Positions 43,482 to 51,699 of a stretch of 64,000 nucleotides of DNA are shown piece by piece. The notes under the pieces were generated by a model. It saw only the letters and a list, made by a program, of their open reading frames with translations. It was not told the origin of the DNA and did not search any database. Numbering within the stretch: the first letter of the stretch is position 1; each line of letters starts with the position of its first letter. The position numbers and the translations under genes are program-made. This DNA comes from Microlunatus elymi (GTDB taxonomy: Bacteria; Actinomycetota; Actinomycetes; Propionibacteriales; Propionibacteriaceae): NCBI RefSeq assembly GCF_007362775.1, contig NZ_CP041692.1, positions 1,798,001 to 1,862,000 of the forward strand. The letters run 5' to 3'.

Positions 43482-43511
43482 GGGTCTGCCGCTTCCGGTG
43501 GCGGCAGACCC
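43482..43511 (+). terminator. Hairpin between clpP2 and clpX
   Basis: GGGTCTGCCGC / GCGGCAGACCC pair perfectly around TTCCGGTG, followed by C-rich rather than T-rich sequence. It may partly stop clpP1P2 transcription and uncouple clpX. Confidence 0.65.
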
Positions 43512-43625
43512 CCGTACCGGCACAGGAGGAAAATCCTGTCCCGGGCGGAAGCACCGGGCTAGGGTTGGAAACTCGTAGACGACTCCAACCGGCGAGGCGA
43601 CTCGGTCGGTGGGGGAGGAGGCGGC

Positions 43626-44918
43626 ATGGCGCGGATCGGAGAGAGCGGCGACCTGCTCAAGTGCTCGTTCTGTGGCAAGAGCCAGAAGCAGGTGAAGAAG
43701 CTCATCGCGGGTCCGGGCGTGTACATCTGCGACGAGTGCATCGATCTGTGCAACGAGATCCTCGAGGAGGAGTTCTCCGAGAGCAGCGATGCCCGTACGT
43801 TGGACGAGTTGCCCAAGCCGGTGCAGATCCGCCAATTCCTCGATCAGTACGTGATCGGCCAGGACAGCGCCAAACGCGCCCTGGCCGTTGCCGTCTACAA
43901 CCACTACAAGCGGGTCCAGGCCGCACAGGCCGGCCCGACCGCTCGTCGCGCCGAGGACGACGGCGTCGAGCTGGGCAAGTCGAACATCCTGCTGATCGGC
44001 CCGACCGGCAGCGGCAAGACCTACCTGGCGCAGACGCTGGCCAAGATGCTGAACGTTCCGTTCGCGATCGCCGACGCCACCGCGCTGACCGAGGCCGGCT
44101 ACGTCGGCGAGGATGTCGAGAACATCCTGCTCAAGCTGATCCAGGCTGCCGACTTCGACGTCAAGAAGGCCGAGACCGGGATCATCTACATCGACGAGAT
44201 CGACAAGATCGCCCGCAAGGGGGAGAACCCGTCGATCACCCGCGACGTCTCCGGCGAGGGCGTACAGCAGGCGCTGTTGAAGATCTTGGAGGGTACGACG
44301 GCCAGCGTGCCGCCGCAGGGCGGACGCAAGCATCCGCATCAGGACTTCATCCAGATCGACACCGCCAACGTGCTGTTCATCGTCGGCGGCGCGTTCGCCG
44401 GACTCGATCACATCATCGATGCCCGCGTCGGCAAGCGGCCGCTCGGGTTCAACAACGACGTCGAGTCCCGCAAGCCGGCCTCCGACGACCCGTTCGCCGA
44501 CGTCCGTCCGGAGGATCTGGTCAAGTTCGGCCTGATCCCCGAATTCATCGGCCGGCTGCCGATGATCTCCAGCGTCAGCCCGCTCGATCGGGACGCGCTG
44601 ATCCGGATCCTGGTCGAGCCGAAGAATGCGCTGACCCGGCAGTTCAAGAAGCTGTTCGAGATCGACGGTGTGGAGCTGGAGTTCACCGACGAGGCGATCG
44701 AGGCGATCGCGGATCTGGCGCTGCTGCGCGGCACCGGCGCGCGCGGCCTCCGGGCGATCCTCGAAGAGGTCCTGCTCAACGTGATGTACGACGTGCCGAG
44801 CCGCGACGACGTCGCCCAGGTGATCATCAACGCCGAGGTCGTCAACGACTCGGTGCTGCCGACCCTGGTCCCGCGGGACAAACTGCCCAAGCGCGAGCGG
44901 CGCGAAAAGAGCGCGTAG
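43626..44918 (+). CDS. clpX: ATP-dependent Clp protease ATPase subunit ClpX
   Basis: 430 residues. N-terminal zinc domain CSFCGKSQ...[10 protein letters not shown], Walker A GPTGSGKT near residue 125, Walker [12 protein letters not shown], pore loop GYVGEDVE region, sensor and [11 protein letters not shown] segments are intact. It unfolds substrates and feeds them to ClpP1P2. ATG 43626 follows GGGGGAGGAGG. Confidence 0.96.
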   Translation: MARIGESGDLLKCSFCGKSQKQVKKLIAGPGVYICDECIDLCNEILEEEFSESSDARTLDELPKPVQIRQFLDQYVIGQDSAKRALAVAVYNHYKRVQAAQAGPTARRAEDDGVELGKSNILLIGPTGSGKTYLAQTLAKMLNVPFAIADATALTEAGYVGEDVENILLKLIQAADFDVKKAETGIIYIDEIDKIARKGENPSITRDVSGEGVQQALLKILEGTTASVPPQGGRKHPHQDFIQIDTANVLFIVGGAFAGLDHIIDARVGKRPLGFNNDVESRKPASDDPFADVRPEDLVKFGLIPEFIGRLPMISSVSPLDRDALIRILVEPKNALTRQFKKLFEIDGVELEFTDEAIEAIADLALLRGTGARGLRAILEEVLLNVMYDVPSRDDVAQVIINAEVVNDSVLPTLVPRDKLPKRERREKSA

Positions 44919-44930
44919 CCGTTCTTTCTT

Positions 44931-45084
44931 GCGCGGTCGGGTAAGTGCCGCTGCCGCGATTCTGGTTGGCGGCGAGACTTCCGGGGGGCGCCCCCCGGAC
45001 CCCCGCCGTGGTCGCCTTGAGCGGATAGCTATCGCCGACTCCTCCGCTTCGCTGCGGAGTCGGTCTCGCGCTGGGGCGCTCGAC
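44931..45084. repeat. ~155-bp dispersed element, copy 2 (downstream of clpX)
   Basis: Begins GCGCGGTCGGGT and ends GGTCTCGCGCTGGGGCGCTCGAC, matching 41734-41890 in order and spacing. It holds two hairpins: CCGGGGGGCGCCCCCCGG and CGACTCCTCCGC / GCGGAGTCG with a TTCGCT loop. Probably ends clpX transcription. Confidence 0.75.
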
Positions 45085-45157
45085 TGGCGTTCAATTTGAT
45101 CTTCAAGCTTTCGTGGCGCGGCAATCGTGCCCAAGCGGACGACGGGCAGGGATCGCG

Positions 45158-45304
45158 CAAGGGTCCTGAGCAAGGTGTGCGGACCGCAAACGCAACCAGC
45201 TCTCCAGGGACCTGACCCCAAGGGTCCTGAGCAAGGTGCGCGGACCAAGAACGTAACCATCGTTCCGGAGCCTGGCCAAAGGGTCCTCAGGAAGGTGCGT
45301 GGCC
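45158..45304. repeat. Three spaced direct repeats
   Basis: Copies at about 45158-45185, 45219-45246 and 45277-45304 share CAAGGGTCCTGAGCAAGGTG then CGGACC (the third reads CAAAGGGTCCTCAGGAAGGTG). Spacing is 61 and 58 bases. Between copies are looser inverted relatives (CCAGGGACCTGAC). The open frame across it looks like a by-product of the repeats rather than a gene. Confidence 0.75.
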
Positions 45305-45378
45305 CGTCGACCTTTCGACGGTGAAGATCCGTCGTACGGCGGAGGTGGCGATGGGCGATCGCCCGATAGCTTGATCGA

Positions 45379-45603
45379 ATGAGCGAGACGAACGATCCGG
45401 ACGAGCCGCAGCCGGCTGAGGGCGGCACGGACGGCAATCCTTCGGGACCCAATTGGGCCCTCGGGTTGCCGATCGGGATCGCCATCGGCATTGCCCTCGG
45501 GTCGGCGATGCACAACGTCGCGTTCGGGATCGCCATCGGCGTCGCCATTGGCATCGCGTTCGCGTGTGCATTCGGAGCGCGGCAGCCCACGAAGCCCGAG
45601 TAG
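45379..45603 (+). CDS. Small glycine-zipper membrane protein
   Basis: 74 residues. An acidic Pro-rich N-terminus of 25 residues is followed by two hydrophobic segments built of repeated GIAIG units (GLPIGIAIGIALGSAM and GIAIGVAIGIAFACAFG). This looks like a glycine-zipper membrane hairpin; similar small proteins are frequent in actinobacteria, without known role. Ribosome site is weak. Isolated between repeat regions. Confidence 0.65.
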   Translation: MSETNDPDEPQPAEGGTDGNPSGPNWALGLPIGIAIGIALGSAMHNVAFGIAIGVAIGIAFACAFGARQPTKPE

Positions 45604-45659
45604 CCGAGGTTCGGTGCCGTTCGACCGATCGCCGAGCAGCCCGATCCCCCTCCTCGTTT

Positions 45660-45733
45660 CGCTTCCCGCGCACCCACGGCGCTCCCGCGGAAGTACGAAC
45701 TTGCGCGGGAGCGCCGCCGGTGCGCGCGAAGCG
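45660..45733. repeat. Hairpin element near the sugar locus
   Basis: Arms CGCTTCCCGCGCACC and GGTGCGCGCGAAGCG plus inner GGCGCTCCCGCG / CGCGGGAGCGCC pair in a 74-base structure with a short ACGAACT-type loop. It follows the small membrane protein gene. The DNA from 45734 to 46105 shows no gene. Confidence 0.75.
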
Positions 45734-45910
45734 GGCCGCGCTCGAGGGGCTGCAGGAGATTGCGAAAGTGCGCACTTGCCGGGTGGCGCCCGGGCGAGTC
45801 GGTGTTCGGAGCGCCGTCGATCGGGCGAATCATGATGGAGCGCTGGATCGGTTTCCAGCTTGCCTCCGCCGGCGCTTGGCCACTCCTTTGGTGCAACAGA
45901 AATCGGCGTA

Positions 45911-46133
45911 TGAACCGGTTTCTCGATCAACGGCCACGACGCGAAGGCGCACGATGTCGAGTGGGTCTGGAGTTCCTCGCCGAGGGCGAGACAAAGGTCG
46001 TGAGGTTACCTCAAATAACGGTATCGCATCAACTTGGAAATTCTGGGCAAACCCTTGCCAAACTGCTCCGAGCCAGCAATCGTAGGTTCGGCACAGGGGG
46101 TGAACTTGGCAGTTTCGCGTTCCCTGGTAGAGA
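45911..46133 (+). promoter_or_regulatory. Promoter region of the sugar transport operon
   Basis: A LacI-like palindrome TGAACCGGTTTCT (core AACCGGTT) lies at about 45911-45923. A candidate sigma-A promoter, TTGGCA (46106) and TAGAGA (46128) with a 16-base spacer, lies about 40 bases before the lplB-type gene. Both are pattern matches by eye. Confidence 0.35.
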
Positions 46134-46174
46134 ATGCGAGGACTGTTCGCACCTTCGAAGGAGCAGGTATCTCA

Positions 46175-47170
46175 GTGGGTCAGACAAGTGTTACCCGCCC
46201 AGTGCGGGAAGCGATTTCCACCGGGGACGTGGAAGACGCGGCGCTGCAGCGCGGCCGGTTCAGCCGGACGATGCGGCGGTTGTCGCGGGACAAGTTGTTG
46301 GTCGGCATCGGGTTGCCCGGTGCGATCGTGATCATCTTGTTCCACTACTTGCCGTTGTTGGGCAACGTGATCGCGTTTCAGGATTATCAGCCGTACCTGG
46401 GGATCACCGAGGCGCCGTTCGTCGGGTTGACGAATTTCTCGTTCTTGTGGGACGGGAATCCGGCGTTCCTGAACGCGTTGGTGAACACGTTGATCTTGAC
46501 GGTGATCCAGACGGTGTTGGTGTTCCCGGTGCCGTTGTTCCTGGCGCTGTTGTTGAACAGTCTGGCCGGGGAGAAGTTGAAGCGGCTGTTGCAGTCGATC
46601 CTCTACCTGCCGCACTTCCTGAGCTGGGTGATCGTGGTGGCGTTGTTCCAGCAGATGCTGGGCAACGCGGGCATGTTGAACACGTTCTTGATCAACCACG
46701 GTCTGCCGCAGATCCACATCATCGGTGTGCCGGATCTGTTCAAGGGTTTGCTGACCACGCAGGCGATCTGGAAGGACGCCGGCTGGGGGACGATCATCTT
46801 CCTGGCTGCGTTGTCGCAGGTCGATCAGCAGTTGTACGAGGCTGCGGCGGTCGACGGTGCGGGTCCGTGGCGGCGGTTGTGGCACATCACGTTGCCGAGC
46901 CTGAAGGGCTTGTTCATCCTGTTGTTGATCTTGCGGTTGGGCAACAGCCTGTCGGTCGGTTTCGAGCAGATCATTCTGCAGCAGGGGCCGGTCGGGTTGG
47001 AGGCCAGTGAGGTGCTGGACACCTGGGTCTACAACAACGGCATCATCGGCGGGAACTGGGGAATGTCGGCGGCGGCCGGTCTGGTGAAGAGTGTGATCGG
47101 GATCTTGCTGGTGATCGGGGCGAACAAGTTGGCTCACGTGTTCGGTGAGCGGGGGGTGTACGAGAAGTGA
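46175..47170 (+). CDS. Sugar ABC transporter permease, LplB type
   Basis: About 331 residues with six hydrophobic helices. The EAA loop is EAAAVDGAGPWRRLWHITLPSL, which docks to the ATPase. GLPGAIVIILFHYLPLLGNVIAFQDY is the N-terminal block of the LplB branch used for complex or acidic oligosaccharides. GTG 46175 preceded by GGAGCAGG was chosen; longer frames run upstream. It overlaps the second permease gene by four bases. No ATPase gene is in the locus. Confidence 0.9.
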   Translation: MGQTSVTRPVREAISTGDVEDAALQRGRFSRTMRRLSRDKLLVGIGLPGAIVIILFHYLPLLGNVIAFQDYQPYLGITEAPFVGLTNFSFLWDGNPAFLNALVNTLILTVIQTVLVFPVPLFLALLLNSLAGEKLKRLLQSILYLPHFLSWVIVVALFQQMLGNAGMLNTFLINHGLPQIHIIGVPDLFKGLLTTQAIWKDAGWGTIIFLAALSQVDQQLYEAAAVDGAGPWRRLWHITLPSLKGLFILLLILRLGNSLSVGFEQIILQQGPVGLEASEVLDTWVYNNGIIGGNWGMSAAAGLVKSVIGILLVIGANKLAHVFGERGVYEK

Positions 47171-48120
47171 CGACGTTGGAAGCTGCCGAGCACGAGGCCG
47201 AGGCCAAGGGCACCCCGCAGTCGACGGTGAAGACGCGCAAGCGGCCGGTGTGGATGGAGCGGCCGAATCCGCTGGTCCAGGTGGTGAAGGCGATCGCGCT
47301 GTTCATCTCGGTGATCTTGGTGATCATCCCGTTCTGGTCGGTGTTGGCGACGTCGCTGGCCGATCAGAAGACGATCAACAAGTCGGCCGGTGGCATGGTG
47401 ATGTGGACCAGTTCTCCGTCGCTGAACGCCTACAAGGCGATCTTGTCGGGTGGCGTGGTCACCCGCGCGATGATCATCTCGATCGGGATCACGGTGGTCG
47501 GCACCCTGTTGTCGCTGGCGACCACGGCCGGGTTGGCGTACTGGTTGTCGCGTAAGTCGTTCGGCTCCAAGCCGATGTTGTTGCTGTTGCTGGGTGCGGT
47601 GTTGTTCACGCCGGGTCTGATTCCCAGTTATCTGGTGGTCAAGGAGTTCAACCTGTTGGACTCGTGGTGGTCGTTGATCCTGCCGGTGATGGTGAACGCG
47701 TTCAACGTGATCGTGATGCGGGCGTTCTTCCAGGAGCTGCCGCAGGAGTTGTTCGAGTCCGCCGAGATCGACGGTGCGTCGAGCTTCACGATCTTGACCC
47801 GGATCGTGTTGCCGTTGTCGAAGGCGGTGCTGGCGGTGATCGGCCTGTTCTACGCGGTCGCCTACTGGAACGCGTTCTTCAACGCCCTGCTGTACATCCA
47901 GACCACCGACAAGTGGCCGATGGCGCTGGTGCTGCGGACGTTCGTGGTCAACCAGACCACCATCGGTGGCGACCAGGTCGGGATGTCGGAAGTGATGCCG
48001 CCGCAGTTACCGCTGCAGATGGCCATCCTGGTGGTCGCGATCGTACCGATCCTGATCGTCTACCCGTTCCTGCAACGCCACTTCGCCAAGGGCGTCATGA
48101 TCGGCGCCGTCAAGGGCTGA
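47167..48120 (+). CDS. Sugar ABC transporter permease, YtcP type
   Basis: 317 residues, six helices. The EAA loop is ESAEIDGASSFTILTRIVLPLS. The N-terminal block (IALFISVILVIIPFWSVLATSLADQKT) and GGMVMW segment fit the YtcP/CUT1 second permease that partners LplB. GTG start overlapping the first permease stop (GTGA). Followed by the first binding-protein gene after 117 bases. Confidence 0.9.
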   Translation: MTTLEAAEHEAEAKGTPQSTVKTRKRPVWMERPNPLVQVVKAIALFISVILVIIPFWSVLATSLADQKTINKSAGGMVMWTSSPSLNAYKAILSGGVVTRAMIISIGITVVGTLLSLATTAGLAYWLSRKSFGSKPMLLLLLGAVLFTPGLIPSYLVVKEFNLLDSWWSLILPVMVNAFNVIVMRAFFQELPQELFESAEIDGASSFTILTRIVLPLSKAVLAVIGLFYAVAYWNAFFNALLYIQTTDKWPMALVLRTFVVNQTTIGGDQVGMSEVMPPQLPLQMAILVVAIVPILIVYPFLQRHFAKGVMIGAVKG

Positions 48121-48237
48121 GGTCGTCACCACCGAAGTCAGCCGGATCGAAGTCCCACCTGCGTCGGCGGTCGGGTTGCCGTACGCATCTCTTTCACACC
48201 GTCAATCAACCGACGGAACAGATTCAAGGAGGAATTT

Positions 48238-49896
48238 GTGTCCATCTTCACCAAGCCCAGGGTCAGCCGCCGGGCCCTGCTTGCCGGTGCCGGTGGCGCG
48301 GCCCTGTTGGCGGGCAGTACGACGCTGTCCGGCTGCAGCAAGGGCGGCACCGCCGACACCAACACGGCGTCGAAGAACGAGTCGGTAAAACTGCCGACCT
48401 ACGTCGCCTACACCGGCCTGAAGCCGGATCTTCCGGGCACCGAGCAAGGTGTCGATCCCGCGTTCCGTCGGTTCCCGTCCGACAACCCGAAGTCTGTCCC
48501 GGACAAGCCGGGCACCGGCAAGGAGACGGTCACCGGGATGGCGAACATCTACTACGCCGTCCCGCCGGGCCCGCCGAAGAACACCTACTGGGCCGGACTG
48601 AACGAGCGCATGGGCATCGACCTGAAGTTGCAGATGGTCGGCAACGCGGACTACACGCAGAAGTTCGCCACCACCATCGCCGGCTCGGACCTGCCCGATG
48701 CGCTACAGATGCAGGTTGTGGCCAACTTCCCGTCGCTGCTGGACAAGCAGTTCACCCCGCTGGACGAATACCTGGCCGGCGACGCGGTGAAGGATTACCC
48801 CAACCTGGCCAACATCCCGACCTTCACCTGGAAGTCGGCGATCTACAACGGGAAGATCTACGGCATCCCGATTCCGCGCGGCAAGATCGGCAGCTACAAC
48901 TTCATCCGCCAGGACCTCTTCGAGGCCAAGGGGCTCTCACCCGAACCCAAGGGCTACGACGAGCTGATTGCGACCACCAAGGCGCTCACCGATCCGAAGA
49001 AGCGGCGTTGGGCGTTCAGCCTGATCGGCCAGCCGTTCGGCATCTTCGGCCGGATGAACGGCGAACCGAACGGGTGGCGCGAGGAGGGCGGCAAGCTCAC
49101 CAACCGGTACGAGACCGACGAGTACAAGCAGTCGCTCACCGACATGATCGCGATGTGGAAGAGCGGCGTGATCCATCCCGACGCGTTCGACACCTCGCAG
49201 CCGTTCAAGCAGCTCTTCAACGCGGGCACTTGTGCGATCAACGCTCACGACGGTTATCCGGGCTGGACCCAGTACATCCTGGACAACGAATCGACGCCGG
49301 GCTTCAAGCTCGGCCTGATGCCGGACTACAAACGCGACGGATCCGGTCTGGCTCATTGGGCGTACGGCGGGGGCGTCTACTCGATCACCTCGCTGAAGAA
49401 GCAGGACAGTCCCGACAAGATCAAGTTGATCCTCCGCATGCTGAACTATCTCGCGGCACCGTTCGGCACCGAGGAGTACCTCTACCGGCTGTACGGCCAA
49501 GAGGGTGTTGATCACAAGAAGACGGCCGCCGGAGATCCGGTGCTGACGGCGACAGGCACCGCCAACACCGTGATCCCGATCCGGTACCTGGCCGATGCCC
49601 CCTACACCGTGTACCAGCCCGGCCGGCCGCAGGATGCCGACACTCAGCACAAGTACCAGTCGCTGGAGATCCCGACCGGGATCGCCAACCCGACGGTCGG
49701 TCTGTTCTCCAACGCGTACGCGTCGAAGAACGCGACCATCGACAAGAACTTCAACGACGGCGTCAACCAGATCATCCAGGGCCACAAGCCGATCAGCGAG
49801 CTGGACAGCCTGCTGAGCGCCTGGCGCTCCGGCGGCGGTGACCAGATGCGTAAGGAGTACGAAGAACAGTTGCAGAAGAACGGCGGTGCCAAATGA
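48238..49896 (+). CDS. Sugar-binding lipoprotein 1 (LipO-type, extracellular)
   Basis: 552 residues. Twin-arginine-like start SRRALLAGAGGAALLAG with lipobox LSGC, so it is exported and lipid-anchored. The mature part is a long family-1 solute-binding protein with NERMGIDLKLQMVGNADYTQ, ATTIAGSDLPD and YNGKIYGIPIPRG segments. It should capture an oligosaccharide for the upstream permeases. GTG 48238 follows AAGGAGGAATTT. Closely related to the next gene (long identical stretches) and to the gene at 55476-57131. Confidence 0.92.
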   Translation: MSIFTKPRVSRRALLAGAGGAALLAGSTTLSGCSKGGTADTNTASKNESVKLPTYVAYTGLKPDLPGTEQGVDPAFRRFPSDNPKSVPDKPGTGKETVTGMANIYYAVPPGPPKNTYWAGLNERMGIDLKLQMVGNADYTQKFATTIAGSDLPDALQMQVVANFPSLLDKQFTPLDEYLAGDAVKDYPNLANIPTFTWKSAIYNGKIYGIPIPRGKIGSYNFIRQDLFEAKGLSPEPKGYDELIATTKALTDPKKRRWAFSLIGQPFGIFGRMNGEPNGWREEGGKLTNRYETDEYKQSLTDMIAMWKSGVIHPDAFDTSQPFKQLFNAGTCAINAHDGYPGWTQYILDNESTPGFKLGLMPDYKRDGSGLAHWAYGGGVYSITSLKKQDSPDKIKLILRMLNYLAAPFGTEEYLYRLYGQEGVDHKKTAAGDPVLTATGTANTVIPIRYLADAPYTVYQPGRPQDADTQHKYQSLEIPTGIANPTVGLFSNAYASKNATIDKNFNDGVNQIIQGHKPISELDSLLSAWRSGGGDQMRKEYEEQLQKNGGAK

Positions 49897-49953
49897 TCAT
49901 GGTCGGTGCAAACCGACAGCACTGATCGGGCCTGTCCGTTCAACGTAGATCAT

Positions 49954-49989
49954 CAGGCGACCGGTGAGCCATCGCTCACCGGTCGCCTG
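49954..49989 (+). terminator. Hairpin between the two binding-protein genes
   Basis: CAGGCGACCGGTGAG / CTCACCGGTCGCCTG is a perfect 15-bp stem with a CCATCG loop. It may terminate or stabilise mRNA between the two paralogues and set their ratio. Confidence 0.75.
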
Positions 49990-50032
49990 TGCGTTCCAGC
50001 AATGCCCTTGGGGTCAAGTAAGGAGTTGTTCC

Positions 50033-51697
50033 ATGTCCGCTTTCACTCATCCTCGGCTCAACCGCCGAACGCTGCTCGCAGGAGCCGGCGGCGTCGCGCT
50101 GTTGGCCGGTACGTCAAGCCTGACCGCCTGTGGTGGCGGCAGCACCGCCGACAACAACACCGCCGCGAAAAACGAGTCGGCCAAGCTGCCCGCCTACGTC
50201 GAGTACACCGGGATCAAGCCCGACCTGCCGACCACCTCCGACGGTGTGATGGCGGGCTTTCGGCGGTGGCCCAAGGAAAACCCGAAGTCGGTCCCGGACA
50301 AGCCGGGCACCGGCAAGGAAACCGTGACCGGGATGGCCAACATCTACTACGCCGTCCCGCCGGGGCCGCCGAAGAACACCTACTGGGCCGGCCTCAACGA
50401 GCGCCTCGGTGTCGACCTGAAGTTGCAGATGGTCGGCAACGCCGACTACACGCAGAAGTTCGCGACCACCATCGCCGGCTCGGACCTGCCGGACACGTTA
50501 CAAATGCAGGTTGTGGCGAACTTCCCGTCGCTGCTGGACAAGCAGTTCACCCCGCTGGACGAGTATCTGGCCGGTGACGCGGTCAAGGAGTACCCGAACC
50601 TGGCGAACCTGCCGACCGCGTCCTGGAAGCCGACCATCTACAACGGGAAGATCTACGGCATCCCGATTACCCGCGGCATCATCGGCAACTACAACTTCAT
50701 CCGTCAGGATCTGTTCGAGGCCAAGGGCCTGCCGACCGACCCGAAGGGTTACGACGAGTTGGTCAAGGTCACCAAGGAGCTGACCGACCCGAAGAAGCGT
50801 CGCTGGGCCTTCAGCCTGATCAACCAGCCGCGGCGCCTGCTGGCGATGATGAACGCCGAGCCCAACGTCTGGCGCGAGGAGGGCGGCAAGCTCACCAACG
50901 CGTACGAGAGTGAGGAGTACAAGCAGACGATCACCGACCTGATCGCCATGTGGAAGAGCGGCGTGATCCACCCGGACGCGTTCGACACCTCGCAGCCGTT
51001 CAAGCAGCTCTTCAACGCCGGCACCTGCGCGATCAACGCGTGGGACGGCTATCCGGGATGGACCCAGTACATCTCCGACAACGAGTCGACTCCGGGATTC
51101 AAGCTCGGTCTGATGAAGACCTACAAGCGGGACGGGTCCGAGCTGGCCCGCTGGATGCTCGGCAGCGGCATCTACGGCAACGGCTTCACCGGCCTGAAGA
51201 AGCAGGACAGCCCCGACAAGATCAAGTTGATCTTGCGGGTGCTGAACTGGCTCGCCGCACCGTTCGGCACCGAGGAGTACCTCTACCGCCTCTACGGCGA
51301 GAACGGCGTCGACCACAAGATGAGCTCGACCGGCGACCCGGTGCTGACCCAGACCGGCACCACCAACACGGTGATCCCGATCCGCTACATGGCCGATTCA
51401 CCGGGCGTGCTCTACCAGCCAGGACGGCCGCAGGATGCCGACACCCAGCACGAGTACCAGGCAGCCGTGCTGCCGAACGGACTGGAGAACCCGACCGTGG
51501 GCCTGTTCTCCAACGCGTACGCGTCGAAGAATGCGACCATCGACAAGAACTTCAACGATGGCGTGAACCAGATCATCCAGGGGCGTAAGCCGCTCAGCGA
51601 GCTGGACAGCCTGCTGAGCGCCTGGCGTTCGGGTGGTGGCGACAAGATGCGCAAGGAATACCAAGATCAACTGCAGAAGAACGGTGGTACCAAGTAA
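50033..51697 (+). CDS. Sugar-binding lipoprotein 2 (paralogue)
   Basis: 554 residues. Signal NRRTLLAGAGGVALLAG with lipobox LTAC. It shares blocks such as NPKSVPDKPGTGKETVTGMA and HPDAFDTSQPFKQLFNAGT with lipoprotein 1, so it is a tandem duplicate that has diverged in the ligand region (NQPRRLLAMMNAEPN replaces GQPFGIFGRMNGEPN). ATG 50033 follows AAGGAGTTG. The next gene begins two bases after its stop. Confidence 0.92.
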   Translation: MSAFTHPRLNRRTLLAGAGGVALLAGTSSLTACGGGSTADNNTAAKNESAKLPAYVEYTGIKPDLPTTSDGVMAGFRRWPKENPKSVPDKPGTGKETVTGMANIYYAVPPGPPKNTYWAGLNERLGVDLKLQMVGNADYTQKFATTIAGSDLPDTLQMQVVANFPSLLDKQFTPLDEYLAGDAVKEYPNLANLPTASWKPTIYNGKIYGIPITRGIIGNYNFIRQDLFEAKGLPTDPKGYDELVKVTKELTDPKKRRWAFSLINQPRRLLAMMNAEPNVWREEGGKLTNAYESEEYKQTITDLIAMWKSGVIHPDAFDTSQPFKQLFNAGTCAINAWDGYPGWTQYISDNESTPGFKLGLMKTYKRDGSELARWMLGSGIYGNGFTGLKKQDSPDKIKLILRVLNWLAAPFGTEEYLYRLYGENGVDHKMSSTGDPVLTQTGTTNTVIPIRYMADSPGVLYQPGRPQDADTQHEYQAAVLPNGLENPTVGLFSNAYASKNATIDKNFNDGVNQIIQGRKPLSELDSLLSAWRSGGGDKMRKEYQDQLQKNGGTK

Positions 51698-51699
51698 CC

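Noticed and set aside
45127-45324. 65-codon open frame over the direct repeats
   Set aside because: The product is just the translated repeat; no ribosome site or hydrophobic core.
43041-45896. 951-codon minus-strand open frame opposite clpP2-clpX
   Set aside because: It is antisense to three convincing plus-strand features and gives a His/Gln/Asp-rich product with no motifs.
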